In this document: in pieces, positions 1 to 7,713 of the stretch | Position numbering within the stretch: the first letter of the stretch is position 1 | Layout: each line of letters opens with the position of its first letter | NCBI RefSeq assembly: GCF_014859695.1 | Contig: NZ_JACUTS010000006.1 | Location: 1-52,402, forward strand | DNA from: Sulfurimonas sp. | GTDB taxonomy: Bacteria > Campylobacterota > Campylobacteria > Campylobacterales > Sulfurimonadaceae | Length of the DNA stretch: 52,402 bases | Direction: 5' to 3' | Notes under the pieces: generated by a model | The model's database searches: none | What the model was told of the DNA's origin: nothing | Seen by the model: only the letters and a program-made list of their open reading frames with translations | Made by a program: the position numbers and the translations under genes

Positions 1-101
1 CTAAAAACGCAAGAAATGTTGAAGAGATTGCGGCTGCCGCAGAGCATCTAAATGCTATGACTGATGAGCTACATGCGAAGTTGGAGACGTTTAGAACGTA
101 A
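1..101 (+). CDS. Methyl-accepting chemotaxis protein, C-terminal end (partial)
   Basis: The window opens inside a plus-strand frame whose last 32 codons are visible before TAA at 99-101. The peptide includes NVEEIAAAAEHLNAMTDEL followed by LHAKLETFR, the Ala/Glu-rich heptad pattern that ends the cytoplasmic signalling coiled coil of many chemoreceptors. The sensor domain, membrane segments and signalling tip lie upstream of the window, so the ligand is unknown. It converges on ftsY with a 2-bp gap and no obvious hairpin. The family call rests on a short peptide. Confidence 0.6.
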   Translation, partial: KNARNVEEIAAAAEHLNAMTDELHAKLETFRT

Positions 102-103
102 GA

Positions 104-985
104 CTAACTCTCATCTTCGATAAAAATGGCATCAAGCAATCCATCGACAAACTCATACTTGTCAAATGGTGTTAAGTTTTCGGGTTGCTCGCCTGTTCCA
201 ACGTAAAGAATAGGAAGTTCAAGTGCGTAAGCAATGCTGAAGATGCTTCCCCCTTTTGCCGTTCCATCAAGCTTTGTGATGATAATGCCGTCAATCCCTA
301 CCATCTCGTTAAAGGCTTTTGCCTGAGCGATTGCGGAGTTGCCCTGCGTGCCGTCAATGACAAGAACAGTTCTGTGCGGTGCGCCGCTATGCGCCTTATC
401 GCAAATTTTAGCTATTTTTTTGAGCTCGTTTGCAAGATTTGTCTGCGTATGAAGTCTTCCTGCAGTGTCTATAATGACGTTGTCAAATCCTCTTGATTTT
501 GCAGAGTCTATGGTGTCATAAGCAACTGCAGAGCTGTCGTGCCCCTGCTTGGAAGCGATGATGGGGATGTCGAGTTTTTTTGCCCAAAGGGTTAGCTGCT
601 CTATGGCTGCTGCTCTAAAAGTATCTCCCGCTCCAAGAATGACTTTTTTGCCCTCACTCTTGTAGCGAGCTGCCAGTTTAGAGATTGTAGTTGTTTTTCC
701 TGCACCGTTTACTCCGACAATCAACTCAACAAATGGAGAAGTGAACTTTGGTTCTTCGTATGATGTGTAGGCGAGGGTGGAAAGCAGCTTTGAGCGTAAA
801 ATATCACGCGTTACTTTCTCTTGGTATATTTCGCGAAGTATTATCTCTACAAGAGCGTACTCGACGTCGGCTTCGAGTAAAATATCTTCAATCTCATCTT
901 TTGTAAATGATACTTTCTTTTTTGGAACTACCGATTTTAATGCTTCTGCAGTTTTTGAGAGAGATTTTTTTATAAAACCAAACAT
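104..985 (-). CDS. ftsY: Signal recognition particle receptor FtsY
   Basis: This is the SRP-family GTPase that docks ribosome-SRP complexes at the inner membrane for co-translational insertion. The 293-aa protein has a short basic, helical N domain (about 1-80) and lacks the long acidic A domain of E. coli FtsY. The GTPase motifs are clear: [10 protein letters not shown] at 91-100, DTFRAAA at 121-127, DTAGRLH at 173-179 and [10 protein letters not shown] at 237-246. [11 protein letters not shown] and the length separate it from Ffh, which would carry a Met-rich M domain. Its ATG directly abuts the stop of the upstream tlpA-like gene, so the two are probably co-transcribed. In H. pylori, as I recall, ftsY also lies near the RNase Y gene. 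Confidence 0.95.
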   Translation of the reverse strand: MFGFIKKSLSKTAEALKSVVPKKKVSFTKDEIEDILLEADVEYALVEIILREIYQEKVTRDILRSKLLSTLAYTSYEEPKFTSPFVELIVGVNGAGKTTTISKLAARYKSEGKKVILGAGDTFRAAAIEQLTLWAKKLDIPIIASKQGHDSSAVAYDTIDSAKSRGFDNVIIDTAGRLHTQTNLANELKKIAKICDKAHSGAPHRTVLVIDGTQGNSAIAQAKAFNEMVGIDGIIITKLDGTAKGGSIFSIAYALELPILYVGTGEQPENLTPFDKYEFVDGLLDAIFIEDES

Positions 986-1546
986 CTATTTACCCAAAGC
1001 ATTTCTGAGGTCGCTGTCAATAAACTCCTCCTCTGTAGCGCCGACATAGTAGTTTATAAGCTTTGCATCTTTGTACATTGCCATAGTTGGAATAGGAAAT
1101 CTCTCTCCAAGCTCTAGCTCTAGTACTAGTTCGTTTACAAGGCGGCGATTCTGGTCTGAGTTGACAAGAAGATATTTTGCGCCGTAAGTAGTTGCAAAAT
1201 CTAGAAGTTTTGCATCCTCAATCTTATCCTCAACAGTTATGCCTATAATGACTAAACTATCTTTGTATTTCTCTTGAAGTGAGCTTAGATGAGAAGCGGC
1301 TGAGCGACATGGAGGGCACCATGTGGCAAATATATCAAAAATAACTATTTTGCCATCTGCACCCTCTAGCTTAAATCCTTTGCCCTCTTTTTTAACGATA
1401 TACTGTTTTTTATCAAGCCCTGTTAAGACATACTCTTTTGCGGCAATCATCTCATTTGCACTGCTTTTTTTATCTTCGTTGCTTGAACAGCCTTGAAAAA
1501 GTATTGCCGATATAACCGAAAGAACTAAAATATTTTTTTTAAACAT
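986..1546 (-). CDS. TlpA-like thioredoxin-fold lipoprotein
   Basis: A 186-aa exported thiol-disulfide oxidoreductase. The N terminus is a lipoprotein signal (basic MFKK, hydrophobic core, lipobox LFQGC with Cys20 as the predicted lipidated residue). A thioredoxin/TlpA domain follows with active site WCPPC (Cys77, Cys80) and a cis-Pro region at FPIPT. Family members usually keep periplasmic cysteines reduced, for example for cytochrome c maturation; the partner here is unknown. The ATG is preceded by AAGG at a suitable distance. It is the first gene of a minus-strand pair with ftsY and is divergent from the cyclo-ligase gene. Confidence 0.85.
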   Translation of the reverse strand: MFKKNILVLSVISAILFQGCSSNEDKKSSANEMIAAKEYVLTGLDKKQYIVKKEGKGFKLEGADGKIVIFDIFATWCPPCRSAASHLSSLQEKYKDSLVIIGITVEDKIEDAKLLDFATTYGAKYLLVNSDQNRRLVNELVLELELGERFPIPTMAMYKDAKLINYYVGATEEEFIDSDLRNALGK

Positions 1547-1578
1547 TTGCTTACCTTGTTTTTAGTAAAATGAGCGAA

Positions 1579-1584
1579 ATTATA
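1579..1584 (-). promoter_or_regulatory. -10 box for tlpA-like/ftsY
   Basis: The minus strand reads TATAAT here, 33 bases upstream of the lipoprotein ATG, inside the 54-bp divergent gap. No convincing -35 is seen. Assignment is by motif and position only. Confidence 0.45.
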
Positions 1585-1600
1585 GCCATAAAGATTTTAT

Positions 1601-2218
1601 ATGCCTCTTACAAAAGCAATTTTTAGACGAAATTGTCTACAAAAAATTAAAAGCAGTCCGCTGCATAATCAATTTTACAAAAATGCCAAAATAGATGCTA
1701 AGCTCCTTAGGGAACTTAAAAGATTTAAAAACAAAAGAATACTTTTTTATACTTCACTCCCTTTTGAGGCAAATACTTTTAAATCAATTCAAAAGTTGAG
1801 AAAAAAATGTGATATTTTTGTTCCATTTATGGAAGGCGAAAGTTTTAAGATGGTACCATTTAGGTTACCGCTGAAAAAGAAAAAATTTGGTATTTATGAA
1901 GCGGGAAAAAGTTTAAGAGATATTAAAAAAGTTGATGTAGCTATAGTGCCCATTGTTGGCGTAGACGGAAATTTACAAAGAGTTGGTTTTGGAAAAGGGA
2001 TGTATGATCGTTTCTTTGAAAAGTTAAAAAAGAGACCGTACACGATTTTTATACAATCAGAATTTTGTTACACAAAAGAGTTCATTTGTGATGCATACGA
2101 CATTACATGTGATGTAATTATTACGCCAAATATTAATGTGCAAAATAAAAATATAGCTATAAAGAGGAATCAAAATGCTAAACGAGATACTAATTGGAGG
2201 CTCAATCGCTTCTGTTAG
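1601..2218 (+). CDS. 5-formyltetrahydrofolate cyclo-ligase family protein
   Basis: Predicted 5-formyl-THF cyclo-ligase (methenyl-THF synthetase), the ATP-dependent enzyme returning 5-formyl-THF to the one-carbon pool. The 205-aa protein has the family nucleotide/folate signature GFGKGMYDRF at 129-138, preceded by the hydrophobic strand VDVAIVPIVGVD. The N terminus (FRRNCLQKIK) also fits. The ribosome binding site before ATG is weak. The last 44 bases overlap the start of rny in another frame, implying translational coupling. The gene looks more AT-rich than its neighbours. The basic C-terminal tail is not conserved family sequence and may be incidental to the overlap. Confidence 0.8.
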   Translation: MPLTKAIFRRNCLQKIKSSPLHNQFYKNAKIDAKLLRELKRFKNKRILFYTSLPFEANTFKSIQKLRKKCDIFVPFMEGESFKMVPFRLPLKKKKFGIYEAGKSLRDIKKVDVAIVPIVGVDGNLQRVGFGKGMYDRFFEKLKKRPYTIFIQSEFCYTKEFICDAYDITCDVIITPNINVQNKNIAIKRNQNAKRDTNWRLNRFC

Positions 2219-3743
2219 TGGACTTTTAGGTTTTTTCATTTCTAAAAAAATAACGAGTGCTAATTTTGATATATATGTCGAAAAAGCAAAAGCTCAAGCA
2301 AGTGCGATAGAAAATGAAGCGCAGTTGCTTCTTTATAAAGCAAATATAAAATCTCAAGAGATAGAGCTAGAGGCTACAAAGTTGTATGAAAATGCAAAAG
2401 AGAGAGCCAAAGCTGATCTTGCACAAAGAGAAGATGAGATTGTTAGAAAAGAGCAGAGTTTTAAACGCTATAAACAAAATGAAGAGAGAAGACTTCAAGA
2501 TGAAGTATCTCTCTTAAAAGCAAGACAAGTTGATTTAAAAAGAAATGAAAAATCCCTAGGCTCACTAAAAAAGAGATACGAACAGAAGATAGACGAGGCG
2601 CTAAATGCTATAGAACACTGTGCAGGAATGACAAAAGATGAGGCAAAAGCCGTTTTGCTTGAAAAAGTTGAAGAGAAGTCGCGAGCAGATATAGCGCATA
2701 TTGTAAGACGTTATGAAAATGAGGCAAAAACCGAGGCTAAAAAGAGAGCAAACTACATTTTGGCTCAGGCTACAAGTAGATATGCGGGCGAATTTGCCGC
2801 AGAGAGGCTTACAAATATTGTCCATCTCTCCGACGATGAGCTAAAAGGGCGCATCATAGGCAAAGAGGGCAGAAATATTAAAACCCTAGAAACTCTTTTG
2901 GGAGTTGATATTATTATCGATGATACCCCAAATGCGATTATGCTCAGCAGTTTTAATCTATATAGACGTGCTATTGCTACAAAAACTATAGAGCTTCTCA
3001 TAGAGGATGGGCGTATTCAGCCTGCTCGTATTGAAGAGATTTACGCCAAAGTGTGCGATGAATTTGAGTCTGAGGTTTTAAGCGAGGGCGAGGAGATATT
3101 GGCTGATTTGGATATCGGCGTAATGCATCCTGAGCTTATAAAACTTATCGGAAAGCTTCGTTATCGTGCAAGTTACGGACAAAATGCACTTGCGCATACG
3201 CTTGAAGTTGCACATCTTGCAGGAATAATGACGGCTGAGATGGGCGGAGACGTGAAGCTTGCAAAAAGAGCAGGGCTTCTGCATGACATAGGCAAAGCTC
3301 TTACACACGAGAACAACGGAAACCATGTCGACTTGGGTGCGGCTATTTGCAATCGCTATAACGAGCATAGCGTAGTTATAAATGCTATTTATGCGCACCA
3401 CGGGCAAGAAGAGATAAACTCTATAGAGTGTGGCGCAGTTTGTGCGGCAGATGCGCTCTCGGCTGCAAGACCTGGTGCCAGACGCGAGGTGCTTGAGAGC
3501 TTCTTAAAAAGAGTTACCGAGATAGAGGAGATAGCCTCAGAGCATACGGGTGTAAAACAGGCTTATGCAATCAATGCAGGACGAGAGGTGAGAGTAATTG
3601 TTAATGCCTCTTTAGTCAATGACGACGAATCTGTTTTAATGGCAAAAGAGATAGCCAAGGAGATAGAGCAGAAGGTTCAATATCCGGGCGAGATAAAAGT
3701 AAATGTCATCAGAGAGAACAGAGCTGTAGAGTTTGCAAAATAA
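2175..3743 (+). CDS. rny: Ribonuclease Y
   Basis: Membrane-anchored endoribonuclease that initiates mRNA decay in bacteria lacking or complementing RNase E. The 522-aa architecture is classic: an N-terminal membrane anchor (about 6-23), a long charged coiled coil (about 30-200), a KH RNA-binding domain with the GxxG loop in RIIGKEGRNIK (226-236), and an HD domain with HTLEVAHLAG (341-350) and LLHDIGK (368-374, metal ligands His370/Asp371). The start is set by AGAGGAA just upstream of ATG, within the end of the preceding cyclo-ligase gene. It ends at a hairpin shared with the convergent CDF transporter. Confidence 0.95.
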   Translation: MLNEILIGGSIASVSGLLGFFISKKITSANFDIYVEKAKAQASAIENEAQLLLYKANIKSQEIELEATKLYENAKERAKADLAQREDEIVRKEQSFKRYKQNEERRLQDEVSLLKARQVDLKRNEKSLGSLKKRYEQKIDEALNAIEHCAGMTKDEAKAVLLEKVEEKSRADIAHIVRRYENEAKTEAKKRANYILAQATSRYAGEFAAERLTNIVHLSDDELKGRIIGKEGRNIKTLETLLGVDIIIDDTPNAIMLSSFNLYRRAIATKTIELLIEDGRIQPARIEEIYAKVCDEFESEVLSEGEEILADLDIGVMHPELIKLIGKLRYRASYGQNALAHTLEVAHLAGIMTAEMGGDVKLAKRAGLLHDIGKALTHENNGNHVDLGAAICNRYNEHSVVINAIYAHHGQEEINSIECGAVCAADALSAARPGARREVLESFLKRVTEIEEIASEHTGVKQAYAINAGREVRVIVNASLVNDDESVLMAKEIAKEIEQKVQYPGEIKVNVIRENRAVEFAK

Positions 3744-3751
3744 GATATAAA

Positions 3752-3778
3752 GAGGAGGTCTATCTAATAGACATCCTC
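3752..3778. terminator. Bidirectional hairpin between rny and the CDF gene
   Basis: GAGGAGGTCTAT (3752-3763) pairs with ATAGACATCCTC (3767-3778) as a 12-bp stem with one mismatch and a 3-nt loop. It covers the stop codon of the minus-strand transporter gene, so it can act at the end of both convergent transcripts. There is no strong T tract. Confidence 0.55.
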
Positions 3779-4687
3779 GGTAACATTCATCTCTGAATCA
3801 TCGTATGGGTCCATGTGGATAAGTACATGCACATGTTTATCTTCAAAAAGTGCGCGAAATTTTGCTTCAAGTCTATCTGATATAAGATGCGCATCATAGA
3901 GCGATATGCTAACATTAAAGACCACATGAACAGAGATAAACATGTGAGAACCTGACTCTCTGGTTTTGAGGTCATGGTAGCCGTTAATATCGTTTTGGGT
4001 ATCTAAAACCATTTCAATTTTTGTTAAATCTTCGGGTGAGAGAGCAGCATCCAGGAGCATAAACATCCCCTCTTTTATAATCGGAACCGCAGAGTAGATC
4101 ATATAAAAGGCAATACCTATACCTAAAACAGGGTCTATAAGATGCTCTCCCGTAATTGAGATAAGTCCAAGCGCAAGCAAGATGGCACCGTTTGAGAAGA
4201 GGTCTGTTTTGTAGTGAAGTGCATCTGCTCTTATGACCATATTTTTTGTTTTTTTAGCGACATGGTTTAAAAAAGCGACTAAAAATGCAGTGATTACAAA
4301 AGAGGCAACCATAACGGCAATACTTGTTCCTATATACTCCATTGGCTTGTAGTTTACAATTTTTGATATCGCTTCATAGAGAATGAAAAGTGCAGAAAAA
4401 GAGATTATAAACCCCTCTATGACAGCGGCAAGAGGTTCGATTTTGCTGCGTCCGAAATGAAATTTATCATCGGGGTCTTTCTCTGAACTATTGAGAGCAA
4501 AATAGTTAAAAAGAGATACCGTTAAGTCAAGAAGCGAATCAATCGCCGAGGCTAAAACAGCAATAGAACCACTAAATATACCAACAGTCATCTTCATAAG
4601 TACAAGCACCGCCGCCACACTTGTTGAGACAACCGTAGCTTTCTTTTCCAATCTCATCAAACTCCTTATAGCTATCTTTTGATACAA
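3764..4687 (-). CDS. Cation diffusion facilitator (FieF-like) metal efflux protein
   Basis: Inner-membrane divalent-metal/proton antiporter of the CDF family, 307 aa. About six membrane segments are followed by a cytoplasmic C-terminal domain with a His/Asp-containing end (HVHVLIHMDPYDD). The transport site residues are in place: SAIDSLLD gives Asp50 and Asp54 in TM2, and HYKTD gives His158 and Asp162 in TM5, the DD-HD tetrad of FieF/YiiP-type Zn/Fe exporters. HFGRSKIEPLAA (77-88) is the conserved cytoplasmic loop. It is divergent from cmoB across 33 bp and convergent with rny. Metal specificity cannot be read from sequence alone. Confidence 0.9.
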   Translation of the reverse strand: MYQKIAIRSLMRLEKKATVVSTSVAAVLVLMKMTVGIFSGSIAVLASAIDSLLDLTVSLFNYFALNSSEKDPDDKFHFGRSKIEPLAAVIEGFIISFSALFILYEAISKIVNYKPMEYIGTSIAVMVASFVITAFLVAFLNHVAKKTKNMVIRADALHYKTDLFSNGAILLALGLISITGEHLIDPVLGIGIAFYMIYSAVPIIKEGMFMLLDAALSPEDLTKIEMVLDTQNDINGYHDLKTRESGSHMFISVHVVFNVSISLYDAHLISDRLEAKFRALFEDKHVHVLIHMDPYDDSEMNVTEDVY

Positions 4688-4688
4688 T

Positions 4689-4694
4689 TATAAT
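4689..4694 (+). promoter_or_regulatory. -10 box for cmoB
   Basis: TATAAT lies 26 bases upstream of the cmoB ATG. The flanking ATTATAATTG could also be read from the minus strand for the CDF gene, so the divergent pair may share this site. Confidence 0.45.
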
Positions 4695-4720
4695 TAAATT
4701 TTTTTAAGATAAAGTATAAG

Positions 4721-5617
4721 ATGAATATAGATGCACTAAGAGAAGAGCGACAAAAGTGGATGAAGTGGAAAAATATAGCGCCGCTTCGTGAAGCTCTAGA
4801 TGGTTTAGAGGATGGTTCATGGGAGGTAACTCTCGGCGATGCGGTAAAAATAAGCGGCAATTACCCAGACCTACCTGAGATACAGAGAGTGGCACGCATG
4901 ATGATGCCTTGGAGAAAGGGACCGTTTGAAATATTTGACACATATATTGATTCCGAGTGGAGAAGCAACATCAAGTATAACTTACTGCGCAAACATTTTA
5001 ATTTAAAAGATAGAAGAGTTGCCGATATAGGGTGCAATAATGGATACTATCTTTTTAGGATGCAGGAGGATGCACCGAAACTTCTTGTAGGCTTTGATCC
5101 TTCGCCGCTCTATAAGACGCAGTTTGATTTTATAAATCACTTTGTTAAGGGTAGCATTGTTTATGAGCTTTTGGGCGTAGAGCATTTAGAGTTTTATGAA
5201 GAGAAATTTGATACTATCTTTTGTTTAGGGGTTCTTTATCACAGGAGTGATCCGGTTGCTATGTTAAAATCTCTCTACAGAGGGCTTGATAAACAAGGCG
5301 AAGTGATACTTGACACTTTTTATATTGAGGGAGATGATGAGATGTGTCTGTGTCCCGAGTCCTCATACTCTAAGATACCAAATATCTATTTTGTACCGAC
5401 TGTAAAAGCTCTAAAAAACTGGTGCACAAGAGCTGGATTTAGCGGATTTGAAGTCTTGGAAAAAACCGTAACAAACAGCGATGAACAGAGAAAGACCTCA
5501 TGGATAGAGGGGCAGTCGCTGGAAGATTTTTTAGATAAAGATGAGAGCACAAAGACTGTAGAGGGGTATCCTGCTCCTGCAAGGGTATATGTAAAACTAA
5601 CTAAGGACAGCAAATGA
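4721..5617 (+). CDS. cmoB: tRNA U34 carboxymethyltransferase CmoB
   Basis: Transfers the carboxymethyl group from carboxy-SAM to 5-hydroxyuridine-34 to give cmo5U in tRNAs that read four-fold degenerate codons. The 298-aa protein has the CmoB-specific [10 protein letters not shown] (63-72) and [11 protein letters not shown] (79-89) before a Rossmann SAM-binding site [11 protein letters not shown] (100-110) and GVLYHRSDP (170-178). These motifs distinguish it from CmoA and generic methyltransferases. The partner CmoA, which makes carboxy-SAM, is not in the window. The stop overlaps the thioesterase start as ATGA, so the two are translationally coupled. Confidence 0.93.
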   Translation: MNIDALREERQKWMKWKNIAPLREALDGLEDGSWEVTLGDAVKISGNYPDLPEIQRVARMMMPWRKGPFEIFDTYIDSEWRSNIKYNLLRKHFNLKDRRVADIGCNNGYYLFRMQEDAPKLLVGFDPSPLYKTQFDFINHFVKGSIVYELLGVEHLEFYEEKFDTIFCLGVLYHRSDPVAMLKSLYRGLDKQGEVILDTFYIEGDDEMCLCPESSYSKIPNIYFVPTVKALKNWCTRAGFSGFEVLEKTVTNSDEQRKTSWIEGQSLEDFLDKDESTKTVEGYPAPARVYVKLTKDSK

Positions 5618-6114
5618 GCGAGAGAGAAGATAGAGATTTTGACGATAATGAAGAGCTCGAAGTAGAAGATTATAGAGCTAAAGATGATGTACTGCTAAAA
5701 ACACATGAAGAGGTCAATCATGATCTCTGCGGAGAGATAGAGAAGATGGACATCGGGTATGTTGAATTAAAACTTGTAACCACCCATGATATGATTGCCG
5801 ACTCAAAGGGCTTAATCCATGGAGGGTTTGTTTTTGGCGCGGCAGATTATGCCGCTATGGCTGCCGTTAATGAAAGAAATGTTGTTTTAGTCGCAAGCAA
5901 CTGTCAGTTTTTGTCTCCTGTAAAATTTGGCGATATAATAAATTTTACGGCTAAAGTGCGTCATAAGGAGGGTAGAAAAAGAAACGTGCATGTTATCGGC
6001 AATGTTTTGGATATTAAAGTTTTTGACGGTGAATTTAAGACCGTTGTGACGGATAGACACGTACTAAAGCTAAAACTGACGGAAGAGGAGGGTGACAACG
6101 ACGACCACGAATAA
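5614..6114 (+). CDS. PaaI-like hotdog-fold thioesterase with acidic N-terminal tail
   Basis: A 166-aa hotdog protein. The core (about 35-155) has the PaaI/4HBT signature [17 protein letters not shown], where the HGG loop caps the long helix, followed by beta-strand sequence ([18 protein letters not shown]). Members hydrolyse acyl-CoA or related thioesters; the substrate here is unknown. The first ~30 residues ([19 protein letters not shown]) are strongly acidic and lie outside the fold, as does an acidic C-terminal tail ending DNDDHE. It is coupled to cmoB by a 4-bp overlap and ends at a hairpin shared with the convergent metallo-hydrolase. Confidence 0.8.
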   Translation: MSEREDRDFDDNEELEVEDYRAKDDVLLKTHEEVNHDLCGEIEKMDIGYVELKLVTTHDMIADSKGLIHGGFVFGAADYAAMAAVNERNVVLVASNCQFLSPVKFGDIINFTAKVRHKEGRKRNVHVIGNVLDIKVFDGEFKTVVTDRHVLKLKLTEEEGDNDDHE

Positions 6115-6133
6115 CAAATCTATTAAAGATTTG
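6115..6133. terminator. Short hairpin at convergent thioesterase/MBL ends
   Basis: CAAATCT (6115-6121) and AGATTTG (6127-6133) form a perfect 7-bp stem with a 5-nt loop. It begins right after the thioesterase stop and covers the stop of the minus-strand gene. There is no T tract, so termination strength is uncertain. Confidence 0.4.
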
Positions 6134-6716
6134 CTATCCAGTAGTCGCTGTATTGCTGCTCTTGCTTGATTGTTGTCGTGTTTCCATGTCCCGGGTATAT
6201 CGTTTTGTCGTAGGAGATTTTTTTAAACTCTTCTAGAGACTCCCTCATCTGTTGCGGCGAGGAGTATGGAAAATCTGTTCGTCCTATGGAGCGTTCAAAT
6301 ATAAAATCACCGCTAAACATCGCATCATTTATCTCTATTGTGGAGCACCCCGGTGTATGTCCTGGAAAATGGCGAAACTTTACTTTTACCCCGTTAAAAT
6401 CAAACTCCTGATTTGGTTCTACTTCTACGTCAGGTTTTGAAGGCGGCAGATCAGGACTCCATGAACTTCCCAAAAGAAGCATTACATCCTCTTTTGGGGT
6501 GTAGAGTGGAACTTTTAATCTCTCTTGCAGCTCTGCATTGCTCCAGACATGGTCGAAATGTCCATGCGTGTTTAAGATGGCAACAGGGTTTGTAACATTT
6601 TGCATAACCCACTCGGTAGCGCCAATACCCGGATCAATTATAAAATCCATCTCCTCAACGGTTACTATATAGCAATTCGTTTGGTACTCTCCCATAGCTT
6701 TTACTTTTATTTTCAT
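6123..6716 (-). CDS. Metallo-beta-lactamase-fold hydrolase (glyoxalase II-like)
   Basis: A 197-aa cytoplasmic metallo-hydrolase of the hydroxyacylglutathione hydrolase/YcbL-like group. The dinuclear site is complete: THGHFDH (50-56), His120 in FPGHTPG, Asp137 in SGDFIF and His177 in YPGHG. It may hydrolyse S-lactoylglutathione or another thioester; the genuine substrate is unknown. I place the start at 6716 because TAGGAG sits about 8 bases upstream of that ATG; an in-frame ATG nine codons further out lacks such a site. The gene is convergent with the thioesterase and divergent from nadE. Confidence 0.85.
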   Translation of the reverse strand: MKIKVKAMGEYQTNCYIVTVEEMDFIIDPGIGATEWVMQNVTNPVAILNTHGHFDHVWSNAELQERLKVPLYTPKEDVMLLLGSSWSPDLPPSKPDVEVEPNQEFDFNGVKVKFRHFPGHTPGCSTIEINDAMFSGDFIFERSIGRTDFPYSSPQQMRESLEEFKKISYDKTIYPGHGNTTTIKQEQQYSDYWIANL

Positions 6717-6741
6717 ATGTATACTCCTACTAATTAATCTC

Positions 6742-6769
6742 ATATAATTTGAACTCGTCCAAATTATAT
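6742..6769. promoter_or_regulatory. Perfect palindrome carrying TATAAT on both strands
   Basis: ATATAATTTG (6742-6751) and CAAATTATAT (6760-6769) are perfect 10-bp inverted repeats around an 8-nt spacer. Each arm contains TATAAT: 6743-6748 on plus and 6763-6768 on minus. The minus box is well placed for the metallo-hydrolase gene. The plus box would fire into the short terminated stretch upstream of nadE. It could equally be an operator for a dimeric regulator that overlaps both -10 boxes. Confidence 0.45.
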
Positions 6770-6826
6770 TCAGGCACTAAAGCTTTGCCCATAAGGGCAA
6801 GAGGAGTCATTTTGACTCCTTTTTTT
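6755..6826 (+). ncRNA. Candidate small RNA upstream of nadE
   Basis: Between a plus-strand TATAAT (6743-6748) and a strong terminator (to 6826) lie about 70 bases with no open reading frame. They hold two tandem hairpins: TTGCCC/GGGCAA (6785-6800) and the terminator stem. nadE has its own TATAAT after the terminator, so the terminated transcript would not be needed for nadE expression. The 5' end is a guess from the -10 position. Alternatives are an insulator against read-through from the thioesterase gene or a nadE leader attenuator. No known RNA family was recognised. Confidence 0.3.
6802..6826 (+). terminator. Rho-independent terminator before nadE
   Basis: AGGAGTCA (6802-6809), loop TTT and TGACTCCT (6813-6820) form a perfect 8-bp stem followed by a run of seven T (6820-6826). 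The T tract orients it on the plus strand, although no plus-strand gene lies immediately upstream. Confidence 0.75.
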
Positions 6827-6858
6827 ATGAAAGTATAACATTGGTAACTAAAATTCGA

Positions 6859-6864
6859 TATAAT
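6859..6864 (+). promoter_or_regulatory. -10 box for nadE
   Basis: TATAAT followed by a T-rich stretch, 31 bases before the chosen nadE start and downstream of the terminator. It probably drives nadE and the aminotransferase, lpxK and argB genes that follow. Confidence 0.5.
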
Positions 6865-6895
6865 ATTTTTTGTTAAACTGCTTTAAAGGCTGATG

Positions 6896-7702
6896 ATGGG
6901 AAAGTATGAGCTTATAACAGAGTATCTACAATATTTTTTGGATGATGAAGTTCGTAAAACAGGCATTCAAAACGTCGTTTTAGGACTCAGCGGAGGCATT
7001 GATTCAGCTGTTGTTGCCGTGCTTGCCCAAAAGGTATTTAAAGAGAACCTCTTATGTGTAAAAATGCCTTCTCACTACTCGTCGCAAAGCTCTTTAGATG
7101 ATGCGGATGAACTTTGTCGTGATTTTAAATTAAATGCCGTAACCGCATCTATTGAGCCGATGCTGAGAGCCTATGAAGAGCTGAACCCCGATATGGATAA
7201 TCTGCGACGCGGAAACCTCTCGGCAAGACTTAGGATGAGCACTCTTTTTGATATTTCTGCAAAGCAAAAAGCTTTGGTTTTGGGAACTAGCAATAAGAGT
7301 GAGTTAATGCTTGGCTACGGAACTATTTACGGTGATTTGGCCAGCGCGCTAAATCCTATAGGCGATCTTTACAAGAGTGAGATATATGAGCTTGCGGAGT
7401 ATTTGGGTGTAAGTAAAAGCATTATACAAAAAGCACCATCTGCAGATTTGTGGGCTGGGCAGAGCGATGAGGCTGATTTGGGCTATAGCTACGCCGACCT
7501 TGATGAAGCGCTAAAATATTATGTTGAAGATAGACTGAGCAAAGAAGAGATTGTGCAAAAGGGTTGTAACGAGAGTATGCTAGATATGATTGTAGAGCGT
7601 ATTTTTCGTAACCAGTTTAAGAGGAAAATGCCTCTTATTGCCAAGTTGACATCCAGAACAATAAACCATGATTTTAACTATCCAAGAGATATAACACTAT
7701 GA
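6896..7702 (+). CDS. nadE: NH3-dependent NAD+ synthetase
   Basis: Final step of NAD+ synthesis: ATP-dependent amidation of deamido-NAD+. The 268-aa protein is only the synthetase domain, with no N-terminal glutaminase, so it should use ammonia. The PP-loop LSGGIDSAVV is at 31-40. GTSNKSELMLGYGTIYGD and APSADLWAGQSDE are further family hallmarks. Two ATGs are adjacent; I chose 6896 because AAAGG (6885-6889) then has a 6-base spacing, against 3 for 6893. It heads a tight cluster with the DegT aminotransferase, lpxK and argB. A nadE-lpxK neighbourhood also occurs in Campylobacter, as I recall. Confidence 0.93.
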   Translation: MGKYELITEYLQYFLDDEVRKTGIQNVVLGLSGGIDSAVVAVLAQKVFKENLLCVKMPSHYSSQSSLDDADELCRDFKLNAVTASIEPMLRAYEELNPDMDNLRRGNLSARLRMSTLFDISAKQKALVLGTSNKSELMLGYGTIYGDLASALNPIGDLYKSEIYELAEYLGVSKSIIQKAPSADLWAGQSDEADLGYSYADLDEALKYYVEDRLSKEEIVQKGCNESMLDMIVERIFRNQFKRKMPLIAKLTSRTINHDFNYPRDITL

Positions 7703-7713
7703 AGGAACAGAGA

